From Fratercula arctica (taxonomy: Eukaryota > Chordata > Aves > Charadriiformes > Alcidae), in NCBI GenBank assembly GCA_947846985.1, contig CANTUZ010000014.1, positions 10,461,837 to 10,525,836 on the forward strand: a stretch of 64,000 bases of DNA, in the 5' to 3' direction. The number at the start of each line of letters is the position of its first letter. Positions within the stretch are counted from its first letter, which is position 1. Under the pieces are notes generated by a model. It was given only the letters and a program-made list of their open reading frames with translations. It was not told where the DNA came from and did no database searches. The translations under genes were made by a program, and so were the position numbers. Below, piece after piece: positions 33,885 to 48,800 of this stretch.

Positions 33885-36800
33885 GTGAGTGACACCCCAA
33901 CCCCGTTTCCCCCCAAAAAATTCCTTAATTTCCCAAATATTGGTGTTATTTTAGGGCTTTTTACCGCAGGTTTCCACCCCAAAAAATCCTTATTCCCCAT
34001 TTGTTTGGTTTTTTTCCAAAAACTTCCCTTATTCCCTATTTTTCCCAAACAAAAATATTTTATTATCTCTTTGCCTTTTCCCAAAAAAATCTCGCATCCC
34101 CCGATTTACTTAATTTTCCCTAAAAAAATCCTTATCACTTGCTTTTTTTCCTCTTTTTTTTTTTTTTCCCCCACCAAAGATCCCTTATCACCTTTTTTTT
34201 TTAAGGAAAAAAAACCCCAAAACCCTTATTTATCCATTTTTAAAGAAAAAAGCACTTGTTCCCTGTTTATTTGGGGTTTTTTTGAGGTAAAGAAAAAATC
34301 TTTTTATTTGTTTAGTTGTTTTTTCCCCCCCCAAAAAAAGCCTTTATAAACAGGGGCTTTCTTTTAGAGGAGGAAAAAAGACTTTATTGCCTCTCTTTTT
34401 TAAGCAAAAATCCCTTTTATTTGTTTTTATGTTAAGAAAAAAAATAGCGTTTATTCTGTATTTATCTGTTGGGGTTTTTTTTCCCCAAGGAAAATGGGGT
34501 TTGGGTTTTTTCCCCCCCAAAAAAGTCTTTATTCCCTATTTCTTTCGAAACAAAAAGCCCTTATCGCCTGTTTCCCCCCCCCCCCCCCCCCCCCAAAATT
34601 CATTCTTAATTGTTCTCTTTCACCCAAATGCCCTTATTACCGGCTCTTTTTCACCAAAAAGCCCTCATTACCTTCTTTTGTTTAATCTGAAAAAAAAAAA
34701 AAAACAACCCCACCATTATCACAATTTCCTTGCAGGAAAAAGCCCTTATCACCTTTTTTTTTTAGTGGGAAAAAAAAAAAAAATCCTATTTTTTCACACC
34801 CTCCCTCTTTTTCAGAAAAAACAAACAAACAAAAACCTTATTAGCTACTTTTCTTTCAGAAAAAAACCTCTTTTTTTTTTTTTCTTTCAGGAAAAATAGC
34901 TGTTATTACCTCTTTTTATTTCCAGCCAAATCTCATTAGTCCCCGTTTTTCACCAAACTGCCCTTTTTTCTTAAAGGAAAATTAAAAAAAAAAAAACAAA
35001 CCAAACAAACAAAAAACCACAAAAGAAAAAGGAAAACAAAAAAAAAAACCCTTCCTGGTTTTACCAAAAAAAGCACTTATTACCTGTTTTTTTCCTCTAA
35101 AAAAAAAAAAACCAAAACAAACTTATCACCTGGGTTTTGGCGGTGGTTTTGTGTATTTTGGGGTTTTTCGGGGCTTTTTAGCGAACAGCCCTTATCGCCC
35201 CTTTGTTTGGTTTTTTTATTTGTTTGTTTTCCAGCAGAAGCCCTAATTTCCCACTTCTTTTCCCCCAAAAAGTTCTTCTTCCCTCGTTAGTTTTCATTTG
35301 GTTTCTTTGATTTTTCACCTGTGCACGACACAAAATGCCATTATTCCTGTTTTGGAGGAATTTTATTATTGTTGTTGTTGTTTTGTTGTCGTTTCGTTAT
35401 TAACATTATGAAAAAGCCCATGTTACCTCTTCAGTCTGTGGGGTTTTTGCCTCAGTAAGAAAAAAAAAGAAAAAAAAGCTCTTTTTACCCTGTTTCAGTA
35501 TTTTTTTTTTTCAGGAAAAAAAGCCCTTGGTCCCTCGTATTTTTATAGCATTAAAAAGTCCCATTTTCTGGGGTTTGGTTTGTGGCATTTGGGATTCTTC
35601 CCCCCCGTCCCCCCCCCAGGAAAAACAAAAACCAAATCACTTTATTTCCTGTTTTATCAGAGAAAAAAAAAAAAAAGCTCTTATCACCCGTGCTATTTGC
35701 ACCAAAAAAAATAAATTTTATCACCTGTTTCTCACCAAAACCTTGTTTTTCCCTTTCAAAAAAAGCCCTTATTATTCTATTTTTTTTATGAAAAAACACC
35801 TTAATTTCTTGTTTGGTTGGGGTTTTTTTTGTGAACAGTCACAAACCTGAGTGTGCTTTTTTCTTTAAAAAAAAAAAAAATTTTTTTTTTAAATATCCTT
35901 ATTATATTTTTTTATTGGTTTTATTTGGTTGTTTTTTAAAGAAAGCCCTTTACTGCCTAGGAATTTTTCATCAAAAAGCACTTAAAACCTGTTTGTTGTT
36001 CACCAAAAACCTCTTAATACTCGTTTGCTTTTCAGAAAAAGCCCAAATTCCCTATTTTTTTCCCAGCAAAAGACCCTTATTTTTACTTCCCTCAGCAAAA
36101 CAAGCCCTTAATACCCATTTTTTAAGACTTTTTACTGCAAGTTTCTGCAGAAAAAAAAAAAAAAATTTCCAGTGGAGTTTTTTTTCAGGACTTTTTATTG
36201 CAATTTCTGCAGCCAAAAAAAACCCTTTTTCCCCCCTTTTTTTATCCCCTCAGAACTTTCTGCAGGTTTCTTCTGCAAAATACCCTTATTCCTGATTTTT
36301 TTTGTTTTCTGGGCTTTTTTATTACGATTTCTGCAATAAAACACATTTATTATGTTCCTTAAGAGAAAAGGGTGGGGAAAAAAAACACAACCAAAAAGCC
36401 CAAATCCCAGCTTTTATTGAAATTTCTGCAGCAAGAAGCTTTTATTTCCCATTTTTGTTTTTCAATATTTTCCTAAGTTTCTGCAAGAAAACAAACCAAA
36501 ACACCCTTATTCCCTAATTTCCCATTTTCACAACTTTCTGTTGCAATTTCTGCTGCAGAACGTCTTTCCTCATTCCTTCAGAACTCTCTACCGTGCGTTT
36601 CTGCAGTGGAAAAAACCAAAAATTGATATTTTTTTATTTTCTCAGAAAGTTCTATGTCCGTGTTCTTCCCAAAAACTTGAATTTCTTGGTTTGTTTTGGT
36701 TTTGGTTTGGTTTTTTTTTTTTTTCAGAACTTCATATTGCAAGTTTCTGCCCCCCAAAAACCCAGCAGCTTTATGTCTTGATCTGGGCTATTTTGAATTA

Positions 36801-39800
36801 TTTTCGGCAGAAATTTCAACTGTAATTTCGGGGATGGGGGTGTCAGAAAAAACGCTCTTTTTCCTTGTTTTTTTTTTTCCAGGTCTTTCCACTGCAACTT
36901 TCCGTGGCAAGGAATTCTTCACCGTCTTCCTGCAGAACGACAATGGAGGCACCTACGCTGACATCCAGCTCCTCTTCACGGCTTACTCCAACCCCACCAA
37001 CGTGACGGTGACAATGAGCGGTAACCCCTTCACCCAGGGCTTCACCCTTGGGAAAGATGAGACCGTTTCCCTCCGCATCCCGGCCAACGCGGAACTCGTG
37101 GGCACCCAGATTTTGCATAAGGCCGTCTTGATCGAGGCCACCGAGGAGATCTCCGTCGTCTCCGTCAACTACAAGAGTTACACCATGGGGGCCACCACCG
37201 TTTTGCCCGTAGAGAAGTTGGGCAACGAATATTACGTGGTGACGCCGGAGGATAGGAAGGCGGAAGGCTTGAAGGAGTTTGTTGTCACAGCCGGCAAGAC
37301 TTCGGCCACCGTCTCCATCAAAGTCAAGGGCAAGTTTTATTACAGAGGGAAGAATTATTCCCCGGGGTCCACTCTCCGCATCTTGTTGAACCCCTACCAC
37401 AGCTTCCAACTGCAAAGCAGCGACGATTTATCTGGCACCAAGATCAAGGCGGACAACCCCGTCGCTGTCCTCAGCGGACACACCTGCGCCAAGGTCCACA
37501 TGGGCTGCGACTACGTCGTCGAGCAGCTTCTGCCTGTCGCTGCCTGGGGAAAAACCTACGTCGTCCCCCCCAACCCCTTGCAGACGGAAAGCGACTTCGC
37601 CTACGTTGTGGCGGCCGAGAAAGCCCCCATCACCTACAAGAGGGGTGATTCCTCTAACACAGAGTACGTCGAGGCCGGGGAGGTCCACAAGTTCGAGATA
37701 AGCCCAAATTTGCCTCTTTACATGACTTCTCCAGCTGCGATTCAGGTGGTTTTCTTCTTCACCGGTGCTCCCGGCTCGGTTCAGCAAGACCCCTTCCTAC
37801 TCAACATCCCACCCGTCTCCACCTACTGCACGTCTTACCGGCTCATCAGCCTGTATGGTTACGTGAACCACATGGTCCTCGTTGCCCGTAACGCGGACGC
37901 CAACGCCACCACCCTCAACCAGAAGACGGACAAGACCGTGGCCTGGCAAGCGATTCCCGGCACAGACTTCTCCTGGGCCACCGTCACCATGAGCAGCCCG
38001 GAAGAAATCCAGAGCGCCGAGCACGAAAGGGCACCCTTTGGGCTCCTCATCTTCGGCTTCTCTAGTTACGTCGGTTACGGTTTCGCTGGTCTTTGTGCCA
38101 CAAGTAAGTAGGGTCAAGGCATGGTTGCGTCTTGCCGATGGCCGGGTCTTCTCCATGGCTGGTTTCACCTTTCGTTGCCTTCCATGGGTTGGGTTTTTTT
38201 CCCCTTTTTCTGCAGCTTCTTCCCTGCCTTCCTGCGGAGATCTGTCCTGCAAGGAGAAATGCGAGGTGGTGGACGGGCAACCCACATGCATCGAAGAAAC
38301 CGTCTTGACCTGCTGGGCCACCGGCGATCCCCACTACCAAACCTTTGATGGGAAAGTCTTCGATTTCATGGGCACATGCAGCTACACCTTGACCAAAACC
38401 TGCGATCCGGATCCCACCCTGCCCGTCTTCAGCGTCGAGACCAAAAACGAAGACAGGGGCAACCCAGAAGTCTCCTATGTTGGCGCCGTGACCGTCCATG
38501 TCTATGACATTACCATTGTGGTGGCCAGGTCTGAGAACGGGATTGTGAGGGTAGGCAAGAAAAATAATTATCGAATCCAAAGCAATATTGCGGTATTTCA
38601 TTAAATAATGTATTTAATTATGATCTTAAGGGTCTTTCACAACTTAAATGATTCTATGATTAGCCATGCATGAGTTGGTGACACCGCTGCACGGTCATCT
38701 CTTGTAAGGAGACACCTCAAAGCTCAAAAAAGTCTACTTTTTGCCCCATGTTTGATGGGGTTTTTTTGTTTTTCATGGTTGGGTTGGTTTTTTTTTTCCT
38801 CCTCCAGGTGAACAACCATCGCTCCCGCCTCCCCATCTCCCTCGCCCAAGGGAAACTCCACCTGCAGCAGAAGGGCAAGTCCGTGCTGATTCAAACCGAC
38901 TTCAAGCTGAAGGTCCTCTACGACTGGGACGACCACGTGGTGGTGAAACTCCCCGGTGCCCTCTCCGGTAAAGTGTGCGGGATGTGCGGCAACGGCAACG
39001 GCGACCCCCGGGATGATTCCCTCATGCCCGATGGCGACCTGGAGCAGGACACCGCGGAGCTGGGCCTGAGCTGGAAGGTGGCCAACAAGAGCCATCGTTG
39101 CTGGGACAGCTGCAGCGGGGACTGCGGACGCTGCCGAGGGGACAAGGGGATGAAGTACAAGGGGGAGGCGTCGTGCGGGTTGATTACCCAACGCCCGGGG
39201 CCCTTCGAGCGCTGTCACGCCGCCATCAACCCCGATGTCTACCTGAAGAACTGCGTCTACGACCTCTGCGTGTATGATGGGCTCCACGTCATGCTGTGCC
39301 AAGCCCTCAAAGCCTACGCGGACGACTGCCAGGAGGAGGGAATCACCGTTTCTGACTGGAGGGCGCTGGCGAATTGTCGTGAGTAACTCCTGCTTGGCTG
39401 AAAATCCTTCCCCCCTGGGTGGGCAGGGCGCTGCGACCTTCATTAAGGTGGGTGTCATTAAGGGGCGACGGGATGGAAACGAGCGGAAAACAGGCACAAA
39501 AGAGAAATCGCATCAATGGGGATGTTTCTTGATCTCCCAAGGGAGGTGGGGCCCGGGCCGTTTTGAATCGGGGCGCACAAACCTGGCTCTGACAGGGCTG
39601 TGGGTCCCAAGCATGGGGTGGAAAAAGTTATTACAGAAAGCCCCAAAAGTCCAGGAAGTCCATGGAAATTCCAGAAAATCTATGTAGGAGAGCCGCAAAG
39701 TCCATGCAGAAAGTCTGTGTAGCAACTCCAGAAAGTCCAAGTCCCCACCATGATCACGGTGTCCCTTCCCACCATGACCGCATTGTCCAACCCCCTCGTG

Positions 39801-42800
39801 ACAAGGTGTCCCATCCCACCATGACCGTGGCCACCGCATCTATCCCCAACCGTGACCACAGCGTCCCCTCTCTTCCACAGCTCTCTCCTGCCCGAAGAAC
39901 AGCAATTACACCGTGTGCGGCACTGCCTGCCCCACCACCTGCAACACCCCCGCGGTGCCCGCTGACTGCCCTGCCTCGGCCTGCGTGGAGACCTGCACGT
40001 GCCAGGAGGGCTTCGTCTTCGACGCCAACGAGTGCATCCCCCAGGCTGAGTGCGGCTGCGTCTTCGAGGGCCGCCTCCACGGCCTCCAGGAGGAGTTTTG
40101 GGGTGACGGCACCTGCACCAAACGCTGCGTCTGCGACGCGGAATCCCGGAGGGCCGTATGCCGACGGGCGAGCTGCCAGGCTGAAGAAGAGTGCCGGGTG
40201 GAGGAGGGCATCCAGGATTGCTATCCCAAGAGCTATGGGACCTGCGCAGCCGTCGGTGCCACCCATTACGAGAGCTTTGACGGCGGGAGGTTCATCTTCC
40301 AGGGCACGTGCGTCTACCAGATGGCGGGGTTGTGCGAGAAGAGCCGAGGTCTGGTGGACTTCCAGGTGCTGGTGCAGAATGGCCACCGGGATGAGAGACC
40401 TCTGTCCTCCATCGCTCTCGTGATGGTCAAAGTCTACGGCAAAAACATTGTGATCAGCCAGAAACACCCCGGCAAAATCACGGTGAGTTTTAGCACACGT
40501 TTCTTTACCAAATCTCCACATTCTTCGCTTTCTCCTCCTCACCCCAACCTCCTTGTCCCATTTCTTCTCTTCCACCCTCATTCCTCTATTTTTGTCCTGT
40601 ATTGGGCAATTCTGAATGTTCTTCTCCAACCATGCCGCCGAGATCCAGAGCTACCAGGTCTATTTGCCCCACAAGAATTAATTAAGATGAGCTTTAATTG
40701 CCTAAATATAAGGATCCCCCCCTGAAGAGGGAGATCAGTGTGTGATATAAGCCACGGAGCCTCAGGCACTGCTCACCTCAAAGCTGGTGGCCGTCTGTAT
40801 TTGGGGCATGTCCTGGTTTGAGGTAGAACCTCAAAGCAGGACAGGGCAGGTGGTTAAATCGGAAAATTCTTCATCGAAAGAGTTTTGGAGCCCAAATTGC
40901 AGGTGACGTGAAAACAGGATTTGCCGTTACTGCTGGATACGCAATTATTATTTAATTTTTTTTTTGCTTTTGTCCCCAGATCAACGGCCAGTTGGCCAAC
41001 CTGCCGTACCACCACAGAGACAGGAAGATCTCCATCTACAGAGGCGGGCAGGAAGCGGTGGTGGAGACGGACTTTGGCCTCGCTGTCACCTACGACTGGC
41101 AAAGCCACGTCACCGTCTCCGTGCCCAGCACTTACGCAAACACCCTGTGTGGCCTCTGCGGGAACTACAACGGGAATGCGGGCGATGAGATGATGATGAA
41201 GAACGGCCAAGTGACATCGAACCCAGACGCCTTTGGGCACAGCTGGAAGGTGACCGACATTGTGGGTTGTGTGGAGCAGTCGCAGGTGGAATGTCCCGCC
41301 ATCGCAGCAGCTCTGCAGCACCAGGAGGTCTCCAAGATGGGTTGTGGCATCATCCGACAAGCGGATGGACCCTTCGGAGCTTGCCATGCTCATGTGGACG
41401 CCGGCAAATACTTCCAAAACTGCGTGCACGATTATTGCCTCTTCCCAGACCAGGTAGATGTGACGTGTCTGATCATCTCCCGCTACGCCGCTGCCTGCCA
41501 GGCTGCCGGCGTGACCATCGGGAGGTGGAGGACGGACGATTTCTGCAGTAAGTTGTGTTGACTGGAGGGGGGTTTTTTGCTTCCCGAGGGGTCATGAGCA
41601 TCCAAGGGAACCCCAAGCCTGGGCCAAACCCATGTGGGGACAAAGCAGAGGTGGGAATCGTCTCGCTTAGTGGTGCTTTATCCCCACCCAAAGTCTAGGT
41701 TGGTCTCATCATCTGTGTTTTACAGCCAATGCCCCGGAAAAAAACCCTTCCAGGGAACAAGATGTCTCATCTGGCTACGACGGGTCGAATAATTTAGCCC
41801 CAATAAGCACCAATTTCTTTGCATTGGCTAAAACGAGAGTGAGGGCTAATTGCCTGGATCACTTAGAGGGCAAATCACATGAGATGCACCAAAACCAGTG
41901 AAATTGGGGGCGAGGGACCTGCCCTGGAAGGTGACTGGGGACCCAGTTCCGGCACAATCCTGTTGCTTGAGGGAACATCCTCGTTTCCTCCAGGACAATG
42001 GGGAAAACAAGGTGATTTAGGGGCCTAAAACCCCCACCTCAAAAGGGTTGAAATGACCTTCATGGACACCTTGTCCCTCATCGTGTCCATGGTGAGCAAG
42101 AGATGAGGCTTAGCCAGGAAGTAATTGGGTAAAAATAATCTACATCTGGTGAACCTCATCACCGGGCACAAAGGTGTCCCTAATTACAAGAAAAATGCAG
42201 GATCCGGCCTCTAATTTCCTTGCTCCTAACGAATCTCCTGGTCTTGCGGCAGGTGTTTCGTGTCCTGCCAACAGCCACTACGAGATCTGCTCCTGGGGCT
42301 GCGGCCGGGCCTGCAGCAGCATCTACGCCCCGGGGAAATGCTCGGAGCGGTGCAGGGAGGGCTGCGTGTGCGACAATGGCTTCGCGCTCAGCGGCGACGA
42401 GTGCGTCCCCGTGTCCCAGTGCGGGTGCCTCCATCAGGACTTCTACTACAAGGCGGAGGAGACCTTCTTGCCCAGCAAGCAGGAGAAGTGTCAGTGCCAG
42501 GCTGGCGGCGCTGTGGACTGCCAAAAAATTTCTTGCCCCGGAGACAGCGAAGGCAAAGTCATCGATGGTGTCTTCCAATGCTTATCCGCCGCGCTGGGGA
42601 CTTGCGTGGCCACCGGTGACCGCAACTATATCTCCTTCGATGGGATGGCTTTCGACCTCTCGGGCACCTGCTCTTACGTCCTCACCGAGACCTGCGCCGG
42701 TGACAATGTCAAACCGTTTGCTGTGAAAATCGAGAAGGAAGCCCGGCAGAAGAGGAAGGTCTCTGGCATCCAAGAATTGTCCATTGAAGTCTACGGGCTC

Positions 42801-45800
42801 ACGTTGACCTTGACGCGAGGCAAGAGAGGAGATGTCATGGTAAGGCGGTATTTTGTGGCCCACCTCTTTCTGGGCGCAAACCTGCTGGTGACAAAGTCTA
42901 CGGGCTCATGTTGACTTTGCCATGAGGCAAGAGGGACACGGTCGCGATAGGCCCACGCGTGGGGGTCCACCTCTGTTAGGGCGCAAACGCTGGCGTCAAA
43001 GTCTATGGGCTGATGTTGACCTTGACGCAAGGGGGAGAGGGGAACCAGTAAGGCCATGTTTTGTTGTCCACCTCTTCTTGGGTGCGAACATGGGAGCCCC
43101 AAAATCGTTTTGCCTTGATGGAGGGGAGACCTCACCCCTATCTCCAAGGCAAAGCCATGCTCGTCCCCACATTCCCTTCCAGTTTCAAAGTGGGAGCCAT
43201 AAATTCATTAAAAAGTTGGTTGGAAGGTGGTTTCCCCCAATGTGGTTTTTTTTTTTGTTCCTACCTCCAGAGGCGCCTCCTTGTAGTGTCCTTGAGGCTC
43301 ACTGGAGGATCTCTCTCTCCCCATCCCAGGTGGACTCCATATCCCACCACCTCCCGGCCATCCTGAGCGAGGGACGGGTCCAGGTGCACCAACACGGGAT
43401 GGGTGTCCTGCTTCAGACTGACTTCGGCCTCGTCATACGCTATGACCTCCTCCACCACGTGACGGTCACAGTCCCGCAGAGCTACCAGGGCCACCTTTGT
43501 GGGCTCTGTGGCAACTACAATGGGCAACGCAATGATGATTTCCTCCTTCCCAGTGGCCAAAAGGCCCCCAACGTGGTGGTCTTTGGCTCTGCCTGGAAAA
43601 TGTCTGAAGCGTCTTGCAGTGATGACTGCTCCAAGGACGACTGCCCCGTCTGCACGGAGGAAAAGATGACGGTTCTCCAGAAACCCAACTATTGTGGCAT
43701 CCTCATGGCCCCAGAGGGCCCCTTTGGCTCCTGCCACCACCTCATCGACCCAACCTTGTATTTCCAAGCCTGCCTCCATGACCTTTGCCTCGCTGAAGGG
43801 GACACCCACGTCCTCTGCCAGAGCATCCAGAGCTATGCCACTGCTTGCCAAGATGCCGGTGTCATCATTGAGGCTTGGAGAAGACCTTCCTTCTGCCGTA
43901 AGTGGGGGTCGTGGGGTGGGAAAGGTCCTCCATGGCTGGGAAGTCGCATCCCGTTGGGATTAGTTGAAGAATTTACGATTTATTTCTAAGGGACGCTGGG
44001 GCTGGGTGTCGGTGCTGACCCCTCTCGATGGCATGGGGTGATGCAAATGGTGCTGTGGGGCTGGGAGCCAATGGGTGGGCAACAGTGGCATGAAAATGAT
44101 GGCACCTGGGTAAAGCCCAGCACAAGGGGGTGAATTTTCATTGCCGTTGGGGATAAATGAGGAAAGTCAACACAGGCGTCACCCGGGTGCATTGTCAGCC
44201 CTGTTTTGGGCAAGCAGAAGAAGCCAACACAAGCGCCAACCAGGTGCATTTTTACTGGGATGGGGTGCAAACATGAAAAGCCAACGCGAGTGCCAACGGG
44301 GTGAACCTCCACTGACGCTGGGGACAGATGGGAAAAGCCAACACCAAGAAAAATTCACCTGGTTGGTGCTTGCGTTGGCTTTTCTCACCTGTCCCCAACA
44401 CCAGGCACCAACAGGTTGTGTTGTCGTCGGCTTTCGGGCTCTGCCATCTCCCCGGGGTGCAACCCTGGGCTGGCACCGCTCGCCCACCCGACATTCCATC
44501 TTATAGAATGGTCAGAGTTGGAAGGGACCTTAAAGACCACCCCATCCCACCCCCCTGCCCTGGGCAGGGACACCTCCCACCAGCCCAGGTTGCTCCAAGC
44601 CCCGTCCAACCTGGCCTTGAACCCCTCCAGGGATGGGGCAGCCACAGCTTCTCTGGGCAACCTGGGCCAGGGGCTCACCCCCCTCACAGCCAAGAATTTC
44701 TGCCTCAGATCTCATCTCAATCTGCCCTCTGTCAGTGTAAAACCCTTCCCCCTCGTCCCACGGCTCCCCTCCCTGATCCAGAGTCCCTCCCCAGCTTTCC
44801 TGGAGCCCCTTGAGGGCCTGGCAGGGGCTGGAAGGTCTCCCCGGAGCCTTCTCTTCTCCAGGCTGAACCCCCCCAGCTCTCTCAGCCTGTCCCCACAGCA
44901 GAGGGGCTCCAGCCCTCCCAGCAGCTCCGGGGCCTCCTCCGGCCCCGCTCCAACAGCTCCGTGTCCTTCTGCTGTTGGTGCCCCAGAGCTGGAGGCAGCG
45001 CTGCAGGGGGGTCTCCCAGAGCGGAGCAGAGGGGCAGAATCCCCCCCCTCGCCCTGCTGGGGATGCAGCCCAAGTCGCCGGTGGCTTTCTGGGCTCATGT
45101 TGAGCTTCTCATCCACCAACACCCCCGAGTCCTCCTCCTGGGGGCTGCTCTCAACCCATTCTCCGCCCAGCCTGGATTTGTCCTTGGATAATCTTGGGAT
45201 TATCACCCTTCTCCTTCCAGCCCTCCGCTGCCCGGCCAACAGCAGCTACTCCCTCTGCACCAACCTCTGCGTCAAGAGCTGCGCGGAGCTCGTAGATGCC
45301 TCCAGATGCCCCAAAACCTGCGTCGAAGGCTGCGATTGCGATAAAGGGTTCATCTTTGATGGGAACGGCTGCGTTCCCGAGGACAAATGTGGTTGCTTTG
45401 TGAATGGGGAACGTTACAAGGTAGGAATCTCTTGAGTTTGTCGTTGCTTTGGGGTTTTTTTTAACATTTTCCTCCTGCCTGCGTTGCAGCGTGTGGCTCC
45501 AAAGGCGACGTGTGCGTGGCCCGAAGCACCTTGCAGGGGAAAAAAAGAAAAAATCTAAATTTCCCACCCGCCAAGCGATTTTTGTGGTTTCACATGAACA
45601 AAACTGGGGCGTTTCCACCTCTTGTATCGTCCAGCATAAAGGTGCTGGCGCAGATGTGGATGCCCGGAGAGTAAACAAAGCTTTCTGCAGCCGAACACGC
45701 TGAATAATGTGTTTTTCCTTCAGAAAAGGTGGAAGAGGGCAAAGCGATGGGGTGATTTTCTGCCCTTCTTTTTTTTTTTTTTTTTTTCTTCTTGCAGCAA

Positions 45801-48800
45801 AAGTGATAAATTCCTCGGCAATTTTGCAAAGCTGCTTATTCTCTCTGGTAGACCTCAATATATGTTGGTGTTTTGGTTTGGTTTGGGTTTTTTTTCCTCT
45901 CTTCTACACATTTTTCCGCGTTTATGTGTAGTGCGGTTTGCTCTCCCCGTGGCAAACCTTTGCGACCTCTCCCCCTGCAGCCCCACGAGTCGGTCCTGAA
46001 GGCGAATTGCCGGCAGCGTTGCACGTGTGTCCCCGGCGAGGGCTTGACTTGCAGCAGCCACAGCTGCACCGACGACGAAACCTGCGAAATCCAGGATGGG
46101 GTCTTGGGCTGCGTCAATCGGAGTAAGGAAAAACGAGGTTGCTCGAGTGGAAAAATAGTGGGATCTTGGAGCCAGAGCAGCTCCTGTTTGATTTAGAGGT
46201 GCGGGGTGAGGTGCAAACCCTCCAGCAAGGAGAGACGGAGCCCGCGCATCCCGTCTCCGACCCTAAGAGGGTCAGGGCTGTGGTGGGAGGATTTTGGAGA
46301 AGGGGTAAAGTGCTTCAGAAAAGCCACCCCTTGGCTTTGCATCCACCCCGATGGCCTCTTTTAACCATGGTGGCACCTTTTCAAAGGATGGGGGCGATCT
46401 TGGGTAACGATGAACCCAACCTTGATGCTTTTCCGATCGATGGCGGGGGGGTGGGGGGCGAGGGGAAGACAGTTGAAATGGGGAAATTGGGATTTGACGA
46501 TGGATTGTTGTGCTCCGATTGACATCGCGGAGCTGGCGGTCTCCTGTCAAAGCCCCAGGGGGAGCAGAGGACGCTTGGTGGGACCTCAGCACTGGTGAAG
46601 GCGCTTGGTTCGCATGGTGACATGGGATGTGCCCCTCGGCAGGACATCTCCCGTGGTTTCTCCCATGGTTTCTCCTCCTTCCAGACCCCTGCAAAGCCCT
46701 TCGGTGCCGGCCCAAGGAGAGGTGCAAGTTGAAGGACGGCCAAGCCAAGTGTGTCCCATCCCTGGTTGCCACCTGCTGGGGTTGGGGGGACCCCCACTAC
46801 CACACCTTCGACGGGCTGGATTTCGACTTCCAAGGCACCTGCACCTACACCATGGCCGAATCCTGCGGGAACGACACCAAACTGGTGCCCTTCAAAGTGG
46901 AGGGCAAGAACGACATCCGGGGCGGGCTGAAATCCGTCTCCTACGTCAGCTTGGCCAACATCGAGGTCTACGGCCAACACATCTCCATCCACCGGCGGGA
47001 ACTGGGCAAAGTCAGGGTGAGTTGGCCTAAAACGGAAGGAAAATTGGCCTTTTCCCACTTCCTTTTTTTTTTTTTTTTTTTTCCACCCATCTCCTCCGTC
47101 ACGTTCAGCATCTCTTCCTGCTCCATCAGGGCCACCGTTACGTTTGGCTCAATCAATCAGACTGGAAGGTGGAGTCTTGAAATGCTGGGATATACTGGGA
47201 ACACGCTACCTTGCATGGGGCAACCTGAGGTTGTTTTCTGCCCCTTGGGGAAGCCCAAACCACCAAAGGGGGCTACGATTGGTCTCCAAGAAACCTCAAA
47301 GCGGGGGGATGACACAACCCCCGCGGGAGGTTTGGGGTGGCAGCCGGCGCGTGTGAGTGGGGTGAGGCAAAAACAAAGTGACGTCATGAAACTGGAGGAC
47401 TTCTTGGGTGTTGGTACATCGTAGCGTCGTCCCAGCCAATATTGCGCGCCACGTACCGCCCCTACCCGGGTGCGTGCGCGTCCTCCTGACGTCTGGTCCT
47501 CCCCACCCGCAGGTCGACGGGGTGGTGACGCTGCTCCCGGTGAGCCTGGAGGACGGCAAGGTGCGGGTCTTCCAGAGCGGGCTCAGCGCCGTGTTGGAGA
47601 CGGATTTTGGGCTGCGGGTGACGTACGACTGGACCTGGCATCTGCTCATCGACCTCCCCAGCAGCTACTACAAACACACCTGCGGCCTCTGCGGCAACTT
47701 CAACCTCAAGCCCGAGGACGACATCCCGCAGGGCGGCAGCGACCTCGCCGCCGTGGTGGCCTGGGCCGAAGGCTGGAAAGTCCCCGAAGACGACGATCCC
47801 TTTTGCTGGGATTATTGCAAAGGCGATTGCCCGGTGTGCGAGGAGGAGAAAAAGGAGCTGTACGGGGGCAACCAGTACTGCGGTCTCATCAAAAAAAGCT
47901 TCCAAGGGCCTTTCAAGGCTTGCCACGACGTCATCAAGCCCCAGGATTTCTACCGCAACTGCCTCTACGACGTCTGCATTAACAACGGGGCGAAGAAAAT
48001 CCTCTGCCAGGTGTTGGAGTCTTACGCCTCCACCTGCAAGAAGGAAGGGGCCATCGTGCACGACTGGAGGACGCCGTCGGGCTGCCGTAAGCAACGGGTT
48101 TCCCCCTCGGTCTGCGCGGCGGGGTGGCTTTTTGCAAAGAAAGGGGGATATCTATGCATGGGATGATGCATGCGAAGCGCTCGGTGTTTATTTGCAGAGG
48201 GGAATATCCAGCTGCGGGGCGTCGCCCGCAAAACAATTGGGGAATTTGCAGGGAGCAGTGTCCAGTCCCGGGGATGTTGCATGCGAAGCGCTCGGAGGGT
48301 GCAATAGCCCGTCCCCCTGGACGCTGCACGCCACGTGCTCGACACGTTCACGCGGTGCAAGATCCAACCTCGGGATGTTGCGTGCGGAGCTCCTGGCGCC
48401 TTCACGCGGTGCGAGATCCATCCCCGGGACGCTGCACGCAACGCGCTCGGTGCCTTCGCAGGGTTCAAATCCCGTCCCCGGGACGTTGCACGCAACGTGC
48501 TCAACGCATTCACGCAACGCGAGATCTGTCCCCGGGGCGTTGTGCAAAAACTGCTCGTCGCGTGAACTCTCTGCAATACCCGCATGACACTGCTGCATCC
48601 TCCCCCTTCTAATTGCCCCATTTCCTCACCCCTCCCCCACAGCGTTACCCTGCCCCGAAAACAGCCACTACGAAGCCTGTGGCAACGCCTGCCCGGCCAC
48701 GTGCACCGACCGGGATGCGCCCACCACTTGCACCCAGCCCTGCGTGGAGACCTGCGCCTGCAACGAGGGCTACGTCCTCAGCGGTGGCCGGTGCGTGGCG

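Noticed and set aside
48460..48490. 'gggttcaaatccc', like a tRNA T-arm / B box
   Set aside because: It is one variant of a 60-bp tandem repeat. No A box, cloverleaf or terminator could be found.
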